In this document: piece after piece, positions 17,372-24,348 of the stretch
Position numbering within the stretch: position 1 is the first letter of the stretch
Layout of the letters: every line of letters begins with the position of its first letter
Source of the DNA: an uncultured Clostridia bacterium
GTDB taxonomy: Bacteria; Bacillota; Clostridia; Christensenellales; Aristaeellaceae
NCBI GenBank assembly: GCA_934675735.1
Contig: CAKURR010000013.1
Span: 15,025-79,024 of the forward strand
Direction of reading: 5' to 3'
Length of the DNA: 64,000 bases
Notes under the pieces: model-generated
The model's input: only the letters and a program-made list of their open reading frames with translations
Databases searched by the model: none
What the model was told of the DNA's origin: nothing
Translations under genes and position numbers: made by a program

Positions 17372-17450
17372 ACGACGAGGGCTTTTATAGGGATTAGCCT
17401 CTCGGCACTAACACGATGATGACCTCAACATCACCGTGTTCTTTTGTTTC
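17372..17450 (+). ncRNA. Putative short antisense RNA (about 75 nt)
   Basis: Starts after the promoter at 17337-17365. It ends at a hairpin AACACG-A-TGATG / CATCA-C-CGTGTT (17410-17440) followed by CTTTTGTTTC. It is fully complementary to the 3' part of the short minus-strand mRNA at 17394-17601. Existence as a stable RNA is inference. Confidence 0.5.
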
Positions 17451-17534
17451 TGTCGATTTTTCGATCTTGATGGACGTAATCAGCGTCTGTCTGATCGTAA
17501 TCGTCGCCGTTTCTTTGGCTTTGATGGCTCTCAC
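17394..17534 (-). other. Short minus-strand mRNA with strong SD but no canonical start
   Basis: A promoter (TTGCGT, 17 bases, TATCAT at 17608-17636) and terminator (17319-17349) define a transcript of about 280 nt on the minus strand. It has a perfect AAGGAGG at 17534-17540. Eight bases after it comes ATC rather than ATG, opening a 43-codon frame to TAA at 17394. A GTG in the same frame (17532-17534) begins where the SD ends, too close for normal initiation. The peptide is Thr/Ile/Lys-rich (KETATITIRQ, then VEVIIVLVPRG). The layout resembles type I toxin-antitoxin loci, but the peptide is not a typical membrane toxin. Confidence 0.4.
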
Positions 17535-17607
17535 CTCCTTCCGGTCAGAATCCGGAGCGTACTGGTGTCAAGCCCTCGACATGCCTGTCGGCCAAGCCGA
17601 CTTGTGT

Positions 17608-17636
17608 ATGATAACACAGTTATCCTTTTGACGCAA
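17608..17636 (-). promoter_or_regulatory. Promoter of the short minus-strand mRNA
   Basis: TTGCGT, 17 bases, TATCAT on the minus strand. Confidence 0.65.
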
Positions 17637-17650
17637 GAATCCCGCAGCGC

Positions 17651-17692
17651 AAAAAATCCGTCCGCCGTTGACCTCGGCAGACGGATTTTTTT
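17651..17692. terminator. Bidirectional terminator after the patatin gene
   Basis: ATCCGTCnGCCG stem of 12 bp with one mismatch, with T/A runs on both sides, serving the patatin gene on the minus strand. Confidence 0.85.
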
Positions 17693-17714
17693 GCGCAGAA
17701 TTTATTTTTTCCGC

Positions 17715-18563
17715 TCAATGACAATCATTCAGAAACGCCCCGATTTTCTCGGCGTCCTTCATGCCCTTATCATACATCATTTGCAGCTTTTCGTGGCTCT
17801 TGCTGAGCGTGGACAGGCCGCAGATATCGTCGGGTGCGACGATGAGCAGCTTGCCGAGCTTTTGATACTCTTTGGCGATATCCACGCCGTCGTTATACAG
17901 GCGGTAGCGGTCGAGCAGCCGCTCGGCGGCCTTCGGATAGGATTTGGCCAGCAGGCGCGCGGGCATGACGTCCTTCTTCTGTTCGCGCTTCTGGTCAACG
18001 GGGCGGGTGAGAATCAGCACGACCTTATCGCATCCATCCTCAAACGCCTTGAGCACGGGCACGGGGTCAGAGATGCCGCCGTCCAGACAGGGGATGTTTT
18101 CCACCATATACGGCTTGCAGAACACGGGCAGGGCGCACGAGCCCTTGAAGATATCGTAGTGGTCCTTCTTCAAGCAGCTCTTGCCGAAATAGACGGCCTG
18201 ACCCGTGCGCGCGTCGCATGCGCCGACGTAGAACTCGGCGGGGTTTTTCGCCATCGTTTCATAATCAATCGGGTTTTCGCCGTCGCTGTTGGACAGGGTG
18301 CTGTACACATAATCCAAATCGACATAGTTGCGGGTCTTGAACCAGTTATCCAGACTGGCATACTCCTTGCGGAACACATAATCCATATAGAAGGTATAGT
18401 TCCGCCCGCGCTGCTTCGCCAGATAAGAAGCCAGATTTGCGCTGCCCGCCGAGATACCGATACAGTAATCGAAATTCACATCGTGGTCGAGGCACCAGTC
18501 AAAAACGCCCGCGCCATAGATATCGCGGAAGCCTCCGCCCACGTCGATCACGCCAAGTTTCAT
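17715..18563 (-). CDS. Patatin-like phospholipase (RssA/YlaK type)
   Basis: A 282-residue lipid acyl hydrolase. The nucleophile elbow GISAGS (about 36-41) and the DGG of the Ser-Asp dyad (LDGGISDPVPV, mid protein) are present. The N-terminal oxyanion loop reads DVGGGFRDIYGAGV. No signal peptide is seen, so it should act on inner-leaflet or cytosolic lipids. It lies directly downstream of oleate hydratase on the same strand but has its own consensus promoter. A link, freeing oleic acid for hydration, is inference from adjacency. Confidence 0.9.
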   Translation of the reverse strand: MKLGVIDVGGGFRDIYGAGVFDWCLDHDVNFDYCIGISAGSANLASYLAKQRGRNYTFYMDYVFRKEYASLDNWFKTRNYVDLDYVYSTLSNSDGENPIDYETMAKNPAEFYVGACDARTGQAVYFGKSCLKKDHYDIFKGSCALPVFCKPYMVENIPCLDGGISDPVPVLKAFEDGCDKVVLILTRPVDQKREQKKDVMPARLLAKSYPKAAERLLDRYRLYNDGVDIAKEYQKLGKLLIVAPDDICGLSTLSKSHEKLQMMYDKGMKDAEKIGAFLNDCH

Positions 18564-18603
18564 AAAAAAACCTCCCTTGGGGACTCTGTCTCCAAACCCC
18601 TGC

Positions 18604-18681
18604 CGAAGGGCTTTCGTTTTCTGCCGTTTGTTTCCGCCGCCGGCGGCAACAGCCGAAAACCTCTTCGGAAACCTTCGGCCC
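18604..18681 (-). repeat. GTTTCC-AAGAGGTTTTCGG repeat element, copy in the patatin leader
   Basis: About 78 bases, inverted relative to copies at 41083-41166 and 46467-46534. The core is GTTGCCGCC-GCGGCGGAAACAAACG with flanking TTTTC/GAAAA pairing. Here it lies between the patatin promoter and its SD, so it would be transcribed in the 5' UTR. Confidence 0.75.
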
Positions 18682-18721
18682 CAAAAATTCGATGCGGTTT
18701 CAAGTTTTCAGATGATTTTAT

Positions 18722-18750
18722 ATTATATGCAAGAAGCGATGACTTGTCAA
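18722..18750 (-). promoter_or_regulatory. Promoter of the patatin gene
   Basis: Minus strand TTGACA, 17 bases, TATAAT. Confidence 0.9.
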
Positions 18751-18836
18751 AAAGCTTTTTTCGGGGTCAAACTGCTTCTTTCTTTATTTACCCTTCCACC
18801 GTCCGCAGACGGTGGAAAGGTGAAAAGGTTAAGCAG

Positions 18837-18865
18837 CAAAAAGGCGCGGAGCCAAGCCCCGCGCC
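18837..18865 (-). terminator. Terminator of oleate hydratase
   Basis: GGCGCGG..CCGCGCC stem followed by TTTTTG on the minus strand. A second hairpin (TTCCACCGTC/GACGGTGGAA) lies at about 18795-18822. Confidence 0.85.
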
Positions 18866-18881
18866 AACGCGATTGCTCGCA

Positions 18882-20654
18882 TCAGATGGCATTGTATTCC
18901 TTGAGGAATTTCTCGATGTCCGTGCCCTGAATCTTCTTGAGCACTTCCTTGAGCGCAATCTTCTCGATGAACGGCAGTTCCATGTCGGTAATCTTCTTGC
19001 CGTCGCGCAGCTGCACGGTGGCGTTGATGAGGTCGCGCAGGTCATAGGTGCTGCCCCAAACCTCCGGCACGCCGCGGTCCACGTTCAGCAGGGTGTAAAC
19101 CGCCTCCATGCCGGTGCGCATGGAATACTCGGTGGTGAAGATGGTGTCGCGGGCGGTCTCGGCGAACTGGCCGAGAAACGCGAAGTTCACAGCGCCCTTC
19201 GGCACGATATCCGGACGGTCGCCCTTGGCGCGCGGCATGAAGAACGCGTCGATATACGGCATCATGACCGGCACGGTGTTGGCGCTCTTCTCCGCCAGCT
19301 CCTCAATCTGGTCCTCCGGCACGCCGATGTGGTACAGCCACTCCATGCAGATTTCCTTGCCGGTGCAGTCGCGCATGGGCTTCTTGACGTAGTCGCCCGG
19401 CTTGTCGGTGAACAGCGCGTAGACCCAGACGCACAGCTGGTTCTTCGGCTGGTCGTGGAACTGCTGCTGACGGTTGAGCGTCCAGCTCATCAGCCAGCTG
19501 GAATCCTTCACGGTGACAATGCCGCCGGTGACGGTGTGGCCGGTGAACGGGTCGCGCTTGCAAATCTTCCGGATGTACGGCGGAATCTTGTCATCCAGCG
19601 TGGTGATGGTCGCGCTCTCCCAGTTGGTCTGCTCCGCGTCGTAGATGAACTTGTCCGGATGGCCGAAGCTCGCGTCCTGCGCGGCAATCTTCTTCCAGAG
19701 ATCCCAGCCGTTGCCCGGCTTGAGCTCGGGGTCGAACTTGGCCGCCTCGTTCTGGCTGCCGATGGAGCTGTTCTCGACGCAGCCGCCGTTGGTGATGAAC
19801 AGCAGGTCGTTTTCGGTCAGGTTGATGGTCTCCTGCTGGCCGTCGCTCTCCACCACGATGCTTGAAGCCTGCTTGCGCTCGCCGTTGATGTCAAACTTCA
19901 CATCCACGACCTTGGTGTTGTAGAAGAACTGCACGCCGTGGCTCTTGAGGTAGCTGGTCATCGGCAGGATGATGGATTCATACTGATTATAGCGGGTGAA
20001 GCGCAGGGCCTTGAAGTCCGGCAGGCCGCCGATGTGATGGATGAAGCGCTTGATGTAGAGCTTCATCTCCAGCGCACTGTGCCAGTTTTCGAAGGCGAAC
20101 ATCGTGCGCCAGTAGAGCCAGAAGTTGGAGGAGAACACCTCGTCGTCGAAGAAGTCGGTGATGCGCTTATCCTGAAGCTGCTCATCCGGCGTGAAGAACA
20201 GGTGCATGATTTCCATCGCGCCCTTGTCGCTGATGGCGAACTTGCCGTCGGTGTGCGCATCCTCGCCGCGGTTCACGGTCGCGCGGCAGAGAGAGGAGTT
20301 CGGATCCTCCTTGTTCAGCCAGTAATACTCGTCCAGCACGCTCTGGCCCTCATGCTCCAGCGACGGAATGTCGTGCAGCAAATCCCACATGATCTCGAAA
20401 TGGTTATCCATCTCGCGGCCGCCGCGCATCACATAGCCGACGTCCATCTTGCGGCCGTCGCACGCGCCGCCCGCCACGGGGTCTTTTTCAAAGACGTGGA
20501 TGTGCTCGCCCTTCATCTGGCCGTCGCGCACGAGGTAGCAGGCCGCGGTCAGCGCCGCAAGGCCGGAGCCGATGATATACGCGGACTTGCCGTCCACGCC
20601 TTCCGGCTTCTTGGGATGAGAGAACGCTTCATAGTTGCCGCTGCTGTAATACAT
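18882..20654 (-). CDS. ohyA: Oleate hydratase (FAD-dependent, MCRA family)
   Basis: A 590-residue flavoenzyme that adds water to the 9-10 double bond of oleic or linoleic acid to give 10-hydroxy fatty acids, a detoxification step in gut bacteria. The N-terminal FAD fold has GSGLAALTAACYLVRDG, followed by EKDPVAGGACDG and the RGGREM loop near the active site. Length and colinearity fit the family throughout. No signal peptide. SD AAGGAGG precedes the ATG. It has its own terminator and an extended -10 promoter. Confidence 0.97.
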   Translation of the reverse strand: MYYSSGNYEAFSHPKKPEGVDGKSAYIIGSGLAALTAACYLVRDGQMKGEHIHVFEKDPVAGGACDGRKMDVGYVMRGGREMDNHFEIMWDLLHDIPSLEHEGQSVLDEYYWLNKEDPNSSLCRATVNRGEDAHTDGKFAISDKGAMEIMHLFFTPDEQLQDKRITDFFDDEVFSSNFWLYWRTMFAFENWHSALEMKLYIKRFIHHIGGLPDFKALRFTRYNQYESIILPMTSYLKSHGVQFFYNTKVVDVKFDINGERKQASSIVVESDGQQETINLTENDLLFITNGGCVENSSIGSQNEAAKFDPELKPGNGWDLWKKIAAQDASFGHPDKFIYDAEQTNWESATITTLDDKIPPYIRKICKRDPFTGHTVTGGIVTVKDSSWLMSWTLNRQQQFHDQPKNQLCVWVYALFTDKPGDYVKKPMRDCTGKEICMEWLYHIGVPEDQIEELAEKSANTVPVMMPYIDAFFMPRAKGDRPDIVPKGAVNFAFLGQFAETARDTIFTTEYSMRTGMEAVYTLLNVDRGVPEVWGSTYDLRDLINATVQLRDGKKITDMELPFIEKIALKEVLKKIQGTDIEKFLKEYNAI

Positions 20655-20742
20655 AACCGAAACCTCCTTATGATTCAGGCGATACCGTCGGGGGCTTCTG
20701 CCCTGCCGGCTTGCGTATCGCTCATTTCCTTTTGATGACGTT

Positions 20743-20751
20743 ATTGTACCA
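20743..20751 (-). promoter_or_regulatory. Extended -10 promoter of ohyA
   Basis: Minus strand TGGTACAAT; only a poor -35 is seen 17 bases upstream. Confidence 0.5.
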
Positions 20752-20776
20752 GGGTCAAGCGGTTTTTAACACGGGC

Positions 20777-20812
20777 AGAAAAAAAGCTGTGTCCCGTTTT
20801 TCGACACAGCTT
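20777..20812 (-). terminator. Terminator of the metQNI operon
   Basis: AAGCTGTGTC/GACACAGCTT 10-bp stem and seven T residues on the minus strand, about 195 bases past the metI stop with repeats in between. Confidence 0.85.
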
Positions 20813-20863
20813 CGATTTTGGATGATTTTTGGACACTTCGGGGAAAGTGTGGGAGAAGGAATA

Positions 20864-21003
20864 CGTTGGGGCTCTGCCCCAAGCCCCGCCAGAAAACTGA
20901 GTTTTCCGGACTTTCCTCCTCCGCTTCGCGACATGCCGCGAAGCCATACGGAAGGTGAAGGGAACTCAGTTCCCTTCTGGGGTTTGGGGCAAAGCCCCAA
21001 CGT
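20864..21003. repeat. Two oppositely oriented double-palindrome elements
   Basis: At 20864-20911 (plus) TTGGGGC-TCT-GCCCCAA is followed by CCAGAAAACTGAGTTTTCCGG. At 20957-21003 (minus) TTGGGGC-TTT-GCCCCAA and AAGGGAACTGAGTTCCCTT. Same architecture, different palindrome sequence. Confidence 0.75.
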
Positions 21004-21007
21004 AACC

Positions 21008-21724
21008 TTACTTATGCACCTTTCTGAACAGGCCCCTGTTCGTCGTGCGGCGCGCCAGCGCGTTGCCCAAACTCTGCAAAATAAACACGACAATCAGCAG
21101 CACGACCACGCAGACGTTGACGATATCCTGATGGTTCTGGTTCTGGCCGTAGTTGATGGCGAAGCTGCCGATGCCGCCCGCGCCGACCGCGCCCGCCATC
21201 GTCGTCAGGCCGATGAGGCTGATGGCCGTGACCGTCGTCACGCGAATCAGTTCCGGCACGGCTTCATGCAGATACACGCGGAAAATCAGCCCCAGCGTGC
21301 CCGAGCCCATGCTGCGCGCGGCCTCGACCTTGCCCTCGTTCACGCCCGTCAGCGCAACCTCGACCTGACGCGTGTAAAACGGCACCGTGCCGAACACCAG
21401 CGGCAGAATCGCGCCCTTCACGCCGATGGCCGAGCCGACCACCGCGCGCGTCAGCGGAATCAGGAAAATCAGCAGGATGATGAACGGAATCGAGCGGAAC
21501 ACGTTGATGACGATATTCACAACCTGATAGACGATGAGGTTCTGGCGCACGCCGCCCTTGCGCGTAATCACCAGCAGCACGCCGAAAAACAATCCGACGA
21601 CAAACGCGATGATGCCCGCCTTGGCGAACATCTCAAACGTCGCCGCGAAGCTGGTGAAGAAACGGTCGCGATAAGCGTACAGATTCGGCGCAATCTGCTC
21701 AATCAGCTGTTCAAATGCTTCCAT
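21008..21724 (-). CDS. metI: Methionine ABC transporter permease
   Basis: A 238-residue permease with five to six membrane helices. The cytoplasmic EAA-type loop EAARSMGSGTLGLIFRVYL is where the ATPase docks. It belongs to the D-methionine importer family with MetN and MetQ upstream. The ATG at 21724 (GGAGG nine bases before) overlaps the metN 3' end by 14 bases, so the two are translationally coupled. The operon then ends at 20777-20812. Confidence 0.93.
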   Translation of the reverse strand: MEAFEQLIEQIAPNLYAYRDRFFTSFAATFEMFAKAGIIAFVVGLFFGVLLVITRKGGVRQNLIVYQVVNIVINVFRSIPFIILLIFLIPLTRAVVGSAIGVKGAILPLVFGTVPFYTRQVEVALTGVNEGKVEAARSMGSGTLGLIFRVYLHEAVPELIRVTTVTAISLIGLTTMAGAVGAGGIGSFAINYGQNQNHQDIVNVCVVVLLIVVFILQSLGNALARRTTNRGLFRKVHK

Positions 21725-22790
21725 CGGCGATAACCTCCGTATACACATGGTTTTCGTTCAGATAGTTCAGCGCGGCGGCAACCTGCTTTTCCTCGCCGCC
21801 GAGCAGGGCGATCATGCCGCCCAGCGGGTTATCCTCGATGACCTCGACGTTGGCCAGCACGATGTTGATATCCACGCCGAAATCGCGGGAGACTGTGGAA
21901 ATCACGTGCTCGCCGACGCATTCCTTGTGGAAGGTCAGGCGCACGAGCTTCTGGTTCGCGGCGGGGCGCACGAGCGTGCTCCCCTCTTCCATCAGCTTAT
22001 CCACCTTGCTCAGCGCAGAGGCGGAAGAGACGAACTTGCGCGTAATCGCCGCGCGCGGATGCGCGAAGATATCATACACGTCGCCCTCTTCGACGACGCG
22101 GCCGTTTTCCATCACCGCCACGCGCTGACAGATGGATTTGATGACCGCCATCTCGTGCGTGATGAGCACGACGGTCAGGCCGAGCTTGCGGTTCAGATCG
22201 CGGAGCAGGTTCAAAATGGCTTCCGTCGCATCCGGATCAAGGGCGCTGGTCGCCTCGTCGGAGAGCAGCACCTGCGGCTTGTTGGCCAGCGCGCGGGCAA
22301 TCGCGACGCGCTGCTTCTGGCCGCCGGAAAGCTGGGAGGGATAGACGTCCGCCTTGTCGCGCAGATCGACCAGATCCAGCAGTTCAAACACGCGCGCCTC
22401 AATATCGGCCTTCTTCATGCCCGTATAGCGCAGCGGATAGGCGATGTTTTCAAACACGGTCGAGCGATCCAGCAGGTTGAAATGCTGGAAAATCATGCCG
22501 ATGCCGCGGCGCATCGCGCCGAGCTTCTTTTCGGTCATCTTGCGGCCCTGCGCGTCGTAGGCTTTGCCGTCTTTGAGCGTAATCACGCCGGAGCCGCCGA
22601 CGCTCAGCGTGCCGCTGTCCGGCGTTTCCAGCAGGTTCAGGCAGCGCACCAGCGTCGATTTGCCCGCGCCGGAATAGCCGATGACGCCGTAAATCATGCC
22701 GTCGTCGATATTCAGCGTCACGTTATCCAGCGCGGTCACGTCGCCGCTCTTGAGGTGGAACACCTTGTTCATGTTCGCGATTTGAATCAT
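21711..22790 (-). CDS. metN: Methionine ABC transporter ATP-binding protein
   Basis: A 359-residue ABC ATPase. Walker A is GYSGAGKST, the signature LSGGQKQRVAIARAL, and Walker B VLLSDEATSALD. The last 80 residues form the NIL domain (LVRLTFHKECVGEHV start), which in E. coli MetN binds methionine and inhibits transport. Its presence shows this is a true methionine importer with allosteric feedback. It follows metQ after a hairpin (22823-22857) likely to lower its expression relative to the binding protein. Confidence 0.95.
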   Translation of the reverse strand: MIQIANMNKVFHLKSGDVTALDNVTLNIDDGMIYGVIGYSGAGKSTLVRCLNLLETPDSGTLSVGGSGVITLKDGKAYDAQGRKMTEKKLGAMRRGIGMIFQHFNLLDRSTVFENIAYPLRYTGMKKADIEARVFELLDLVDLRDKADVYPSQLSGGQKQRVAIARALANKPQVLLSDEATSALDPDATEAILNLLRDLNRKLGLTVVLITHEMAVIKSICQRVAVMENGRVVEEGDVYDIFAHPRAAITRKFVSSASALSKVDKLMEEGSTLVRPAANQKLVRLTFHKECVGEHVISTVSRDFGVDINIVLANVEVIEDNPLGGMIALLGGEEKQVAAALNYLNENHVYTEVIADGSI

Positions 22791-22822
22791 GGGGATACCT
22801 CGCTTCTTCTGTTATAGACAGG

Positions 22823-22857
22823 AAAAGCCGGTACGGCCTTTTTCGGGCCATACCGGT
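22823..22857 (-). terminator. Attenuating hairpin between metQ and metN
   Basis: ACCGGTATGGCC / GGCCGTACCGGC stem with TTTTCC on the minus strand, 18 bases after the metQ stop. Confidence 0.75.
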
Positions 22858-22875
22858 TGAAAAGAGCCTGTTTGC

Positions 22876-23796
22876 TTACTTCGCGCCCGCGGCTTCCTTG
22901 ATGGCGTCAACGGAATCATACTTCTCGGAGTAGATGCACAGCGGCGCAATCAGCGTGTCGCCGATGACAGTCAGGTCATAGCCGTTCGCGGAACAGTCCT
23001 TGGCGAGATAGGCCTTGTGCTGGAAGGCGTTCAGGTCGATATCGCCGCTGCTCAGCGCTTCGTTCGGCAGGTTGTAGGCGTCAAACTCCACCAGGTCGAT
23101 GTAGATGTTCGCGCCCTCGTCGTCAAGCACCTTCTGGGTGGCAATCCACTGCTCGTTATTGCTCACGCCGCCGCACACGCCGACCTTGACGACGGTTTTG
23201 CCATCCTTGGAGGACTTGTAGCCGGAGATTTCGGCGACGTTGTCCTCGGTGACGGAGAACGCGGCGTCCGCGTCATACGCGAAGGCCGGATAGAACGTCT
23301 CGTGATAGTTCACCAGCAGGAACTCGGCGACCAGCTGGGTCTGATAGGCTTCGACAACCTTCTTGTAAACCTCGTTATCCTTGTCCGCAGTGCGGGCGAC
23401 GATGACGTTCACATACGGGTTCTCGCCGTTCTCGTCCTGCTTCTCGATGAGCAGCGCGTCGCGGGAAGGAATCAGGCCGTAGGGCACGGCATACGTGCCG
23501 TTGATGGTGGAAGCGGCGAAGTCGCCCAGCGTGGAGGGCAGCGTGTTGGCCGCAACCGGCGTCACCTCGACATTGTAGAGATACTTGGTGATATCCTTGA
23601 TTTCCGGCGTGTAGCCCGCTGCCGGATCCACCTCGATGAAGCCCGCCGCCTCCAGCAGCTTGATGCCGCGGGAGAGGTTCGTGCCGTCATCCGGCACGCC
23701 GAGCTGAAGCGGCGCGGCCGCCAGCGCTGCGGCAGAGGACAGGGTGAGCGCGGCCGTCGCGGCCAGAGTGACGATTTTCTTGGCAAAGCTGTTCAT
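22876..23796 (-). CDS. metQ: MetQ/NlpA-family substrate-binding protein, circularly permuted
   Basis: A 306-residue exported protein. Residues 1-28 are a Sec signal (KK, hydrophobic core, AALAAA) without a lipobox Cys. The mature chain is a MetQ whose segments are swapped. It begins with what is normally the second part (LGVPDDGTNLSRGIKLLEAAG at 32-52, NTLPSTLGD, INGTYAVPYGL, NPYVNVIVAR). It ends with what is normally the first part (KVGVCGGVSN at 204, PNEAL at 244, FQHKAYL at 258, IYSEKYDSVDAIKE at the end). Each segment is present once, so this is a permutation, not a duplication or truncation. Start at 23796 follows AAAGGAG. It is first gene of metQNI, behind a consensus promoter. The family call is firm; the permutation is read by comparison with known MetQ order. 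Confidence 0.92.
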   Translation of the reverse strand: MNSFAKKIVTLAATAALTLSSAAALAAAPLQLGVPDDGTNLSRGIKLLEAAGFIEVDPAAGYTPEIKDITKYLYNVEVTPVAANTLPSTLGDFAASTINGTYAVPYGLIPSRDALLIEKQDENGENPYVNVIVARTADKDNEVYKKVVEAYQTQLVAEFLLVNYHETFYPAFAYDADAAFSVTEDNVAEISGYKSSKDGKTVVKVGVCGGVSNNEQWIATQKVLDDEGANIYIDLVEFDAYNLPNEALSSGDIDLNAFQHKAYLAKDCSANGYDLTVIGDTLIAPLCIYSEKYDSVDAIKEAAGAK

Positions 23797-23857
23797 AGCG
23801 GTAATCTCCTTTGATATGTGATGAAAATGTTGTTTAGTGGTGAGAAGCGGCGCTTTG

Positions 23858-23896
23858 TCACATTCGGTTGTTGCTCCCACCCGGGTGAAACAGCAT
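23858..23896 (-). CDS. Possible 12-codon leader peptide upstream of metQ
   Basis: In the metQ leader a GGGAGG SD lies eight bases before an ATG that opens a 12-codon frame, MLFHPGGSNNRM, then TGA. The Met codon directly before the stop is suggestive of translational sensing, but this is inference. No SAM riboswitch or T-box was recognised in this leader. Confidence 0.4.
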   Translation of the reverse strand: MLFHPGGSNNRM

Positions 23897-23949
23897 GTTC
23901 AAATCCTCCCGTTTTGTTCTTGGCGAACGTTTTTTCTTTCGATGGATGT

Positions 23950-23978
23950 ATTATACGAGAGAACGCGGCAAAGGTCAA
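23950..23978 (-). promoter_or_regulatory. Promoter of metQNI
   Basis: Minus strand TTGACC, 17 bases, TATAAT; gives a leader of about 150 bases. Confidence 0.88.
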
Positions 23979-24058
23979 ATCCCCGTTTCCTACGGCCTGC
24001 CATAGGATGAAGCTATGGAAGCACGATGAATGGGGCGTGAATCGATAAAAAGGGGAGT

Positions 24059-24186
24059 ACGTTGGAGCTTCGCTCCAAACCTCACCAAGAACCTGAGGTT
24101 CTTGGATTTCCCACTTTTACGGACGCGCATTCGTGGAACGGGCGCGTTTTTCGGAGAAAAAGGACAGCGCCCTGCGCGCCCCTACA
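24059..24186. repeat. Double palindrome plus split GGACGCGC repeat
   Basis: 24059-24105: TTGGAGC-TTC-GCTCCAA then CCAAGAACCTGAGGTTCTTGG. 24119-24186: GGACGCGCATTCGTGGAACG...AGGACAGCGCCC, related to 42373-42425. No gene is seen in 24004-24348. Confidence 0.7.
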
Positions 24187-24200
24187 ATTTTTTCCAGTTC

Positions 24201-24234
24201 AAAAAAAGCATGCCTAAATTCCTTTAAGCATGCT
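24201..24234 (-). terminator. Distal terminator of cysK
   Basis: AGCATGC/GCATGCT stem, 14-base loop, seven T on the minus strand. Confidence 0.7.
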
Positions 24235-24284
24235 CAAAAAACATTTATTCTCCTCGGCTCACAACGTGAGCCGATATGGAGGGT

Positions 24285-24331
24285 GAAGGGAACTCAGTTC
24301 CCTTCCGGGGTTTGGGGCAGCGCCCCAACGT
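24285..24331 (-). repeat. Double palindrome just after cysK
   Basis: TTGGGGC-GCT-GCCCCAA and AAGGGAACTGAGTTCCCTT on the minus strand, 18 bases past the cysK stop. Confidence 0.75.
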
Positions 24332-24348
24332 CCCCCCCGTCTCCCCCG

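Noticed and set aside
17416..17631. Hydrophobic 71-codon plus-strand frame, possibly a small membrane toxin
   Set aside because: No SD before any of its ATGs, and the plus-strand transcript appears to end at 17450. It is complementary to the minus frame behind the strong SD.
17436..19865. An 809-codon plus-strand frame across the patatin and oleate hydratase genes
   Set aside because: It is a shadow of two certain minus-strand genes and of an intergenic region with terminators.
22876..23796. metQ as a truncated or frameshifted gene
   Set aside because: All MetQ segments are present once in one open frame with signal peptide and RBS; only the order differs.
23797..23950. SAM riboswitch (S-box) or T-box in the metQ leader
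   Set aside because: The S-box core and T-box consensus sequences could not be found; GGGTGGGAGC only partly resembles a T-box and lacks the rest.
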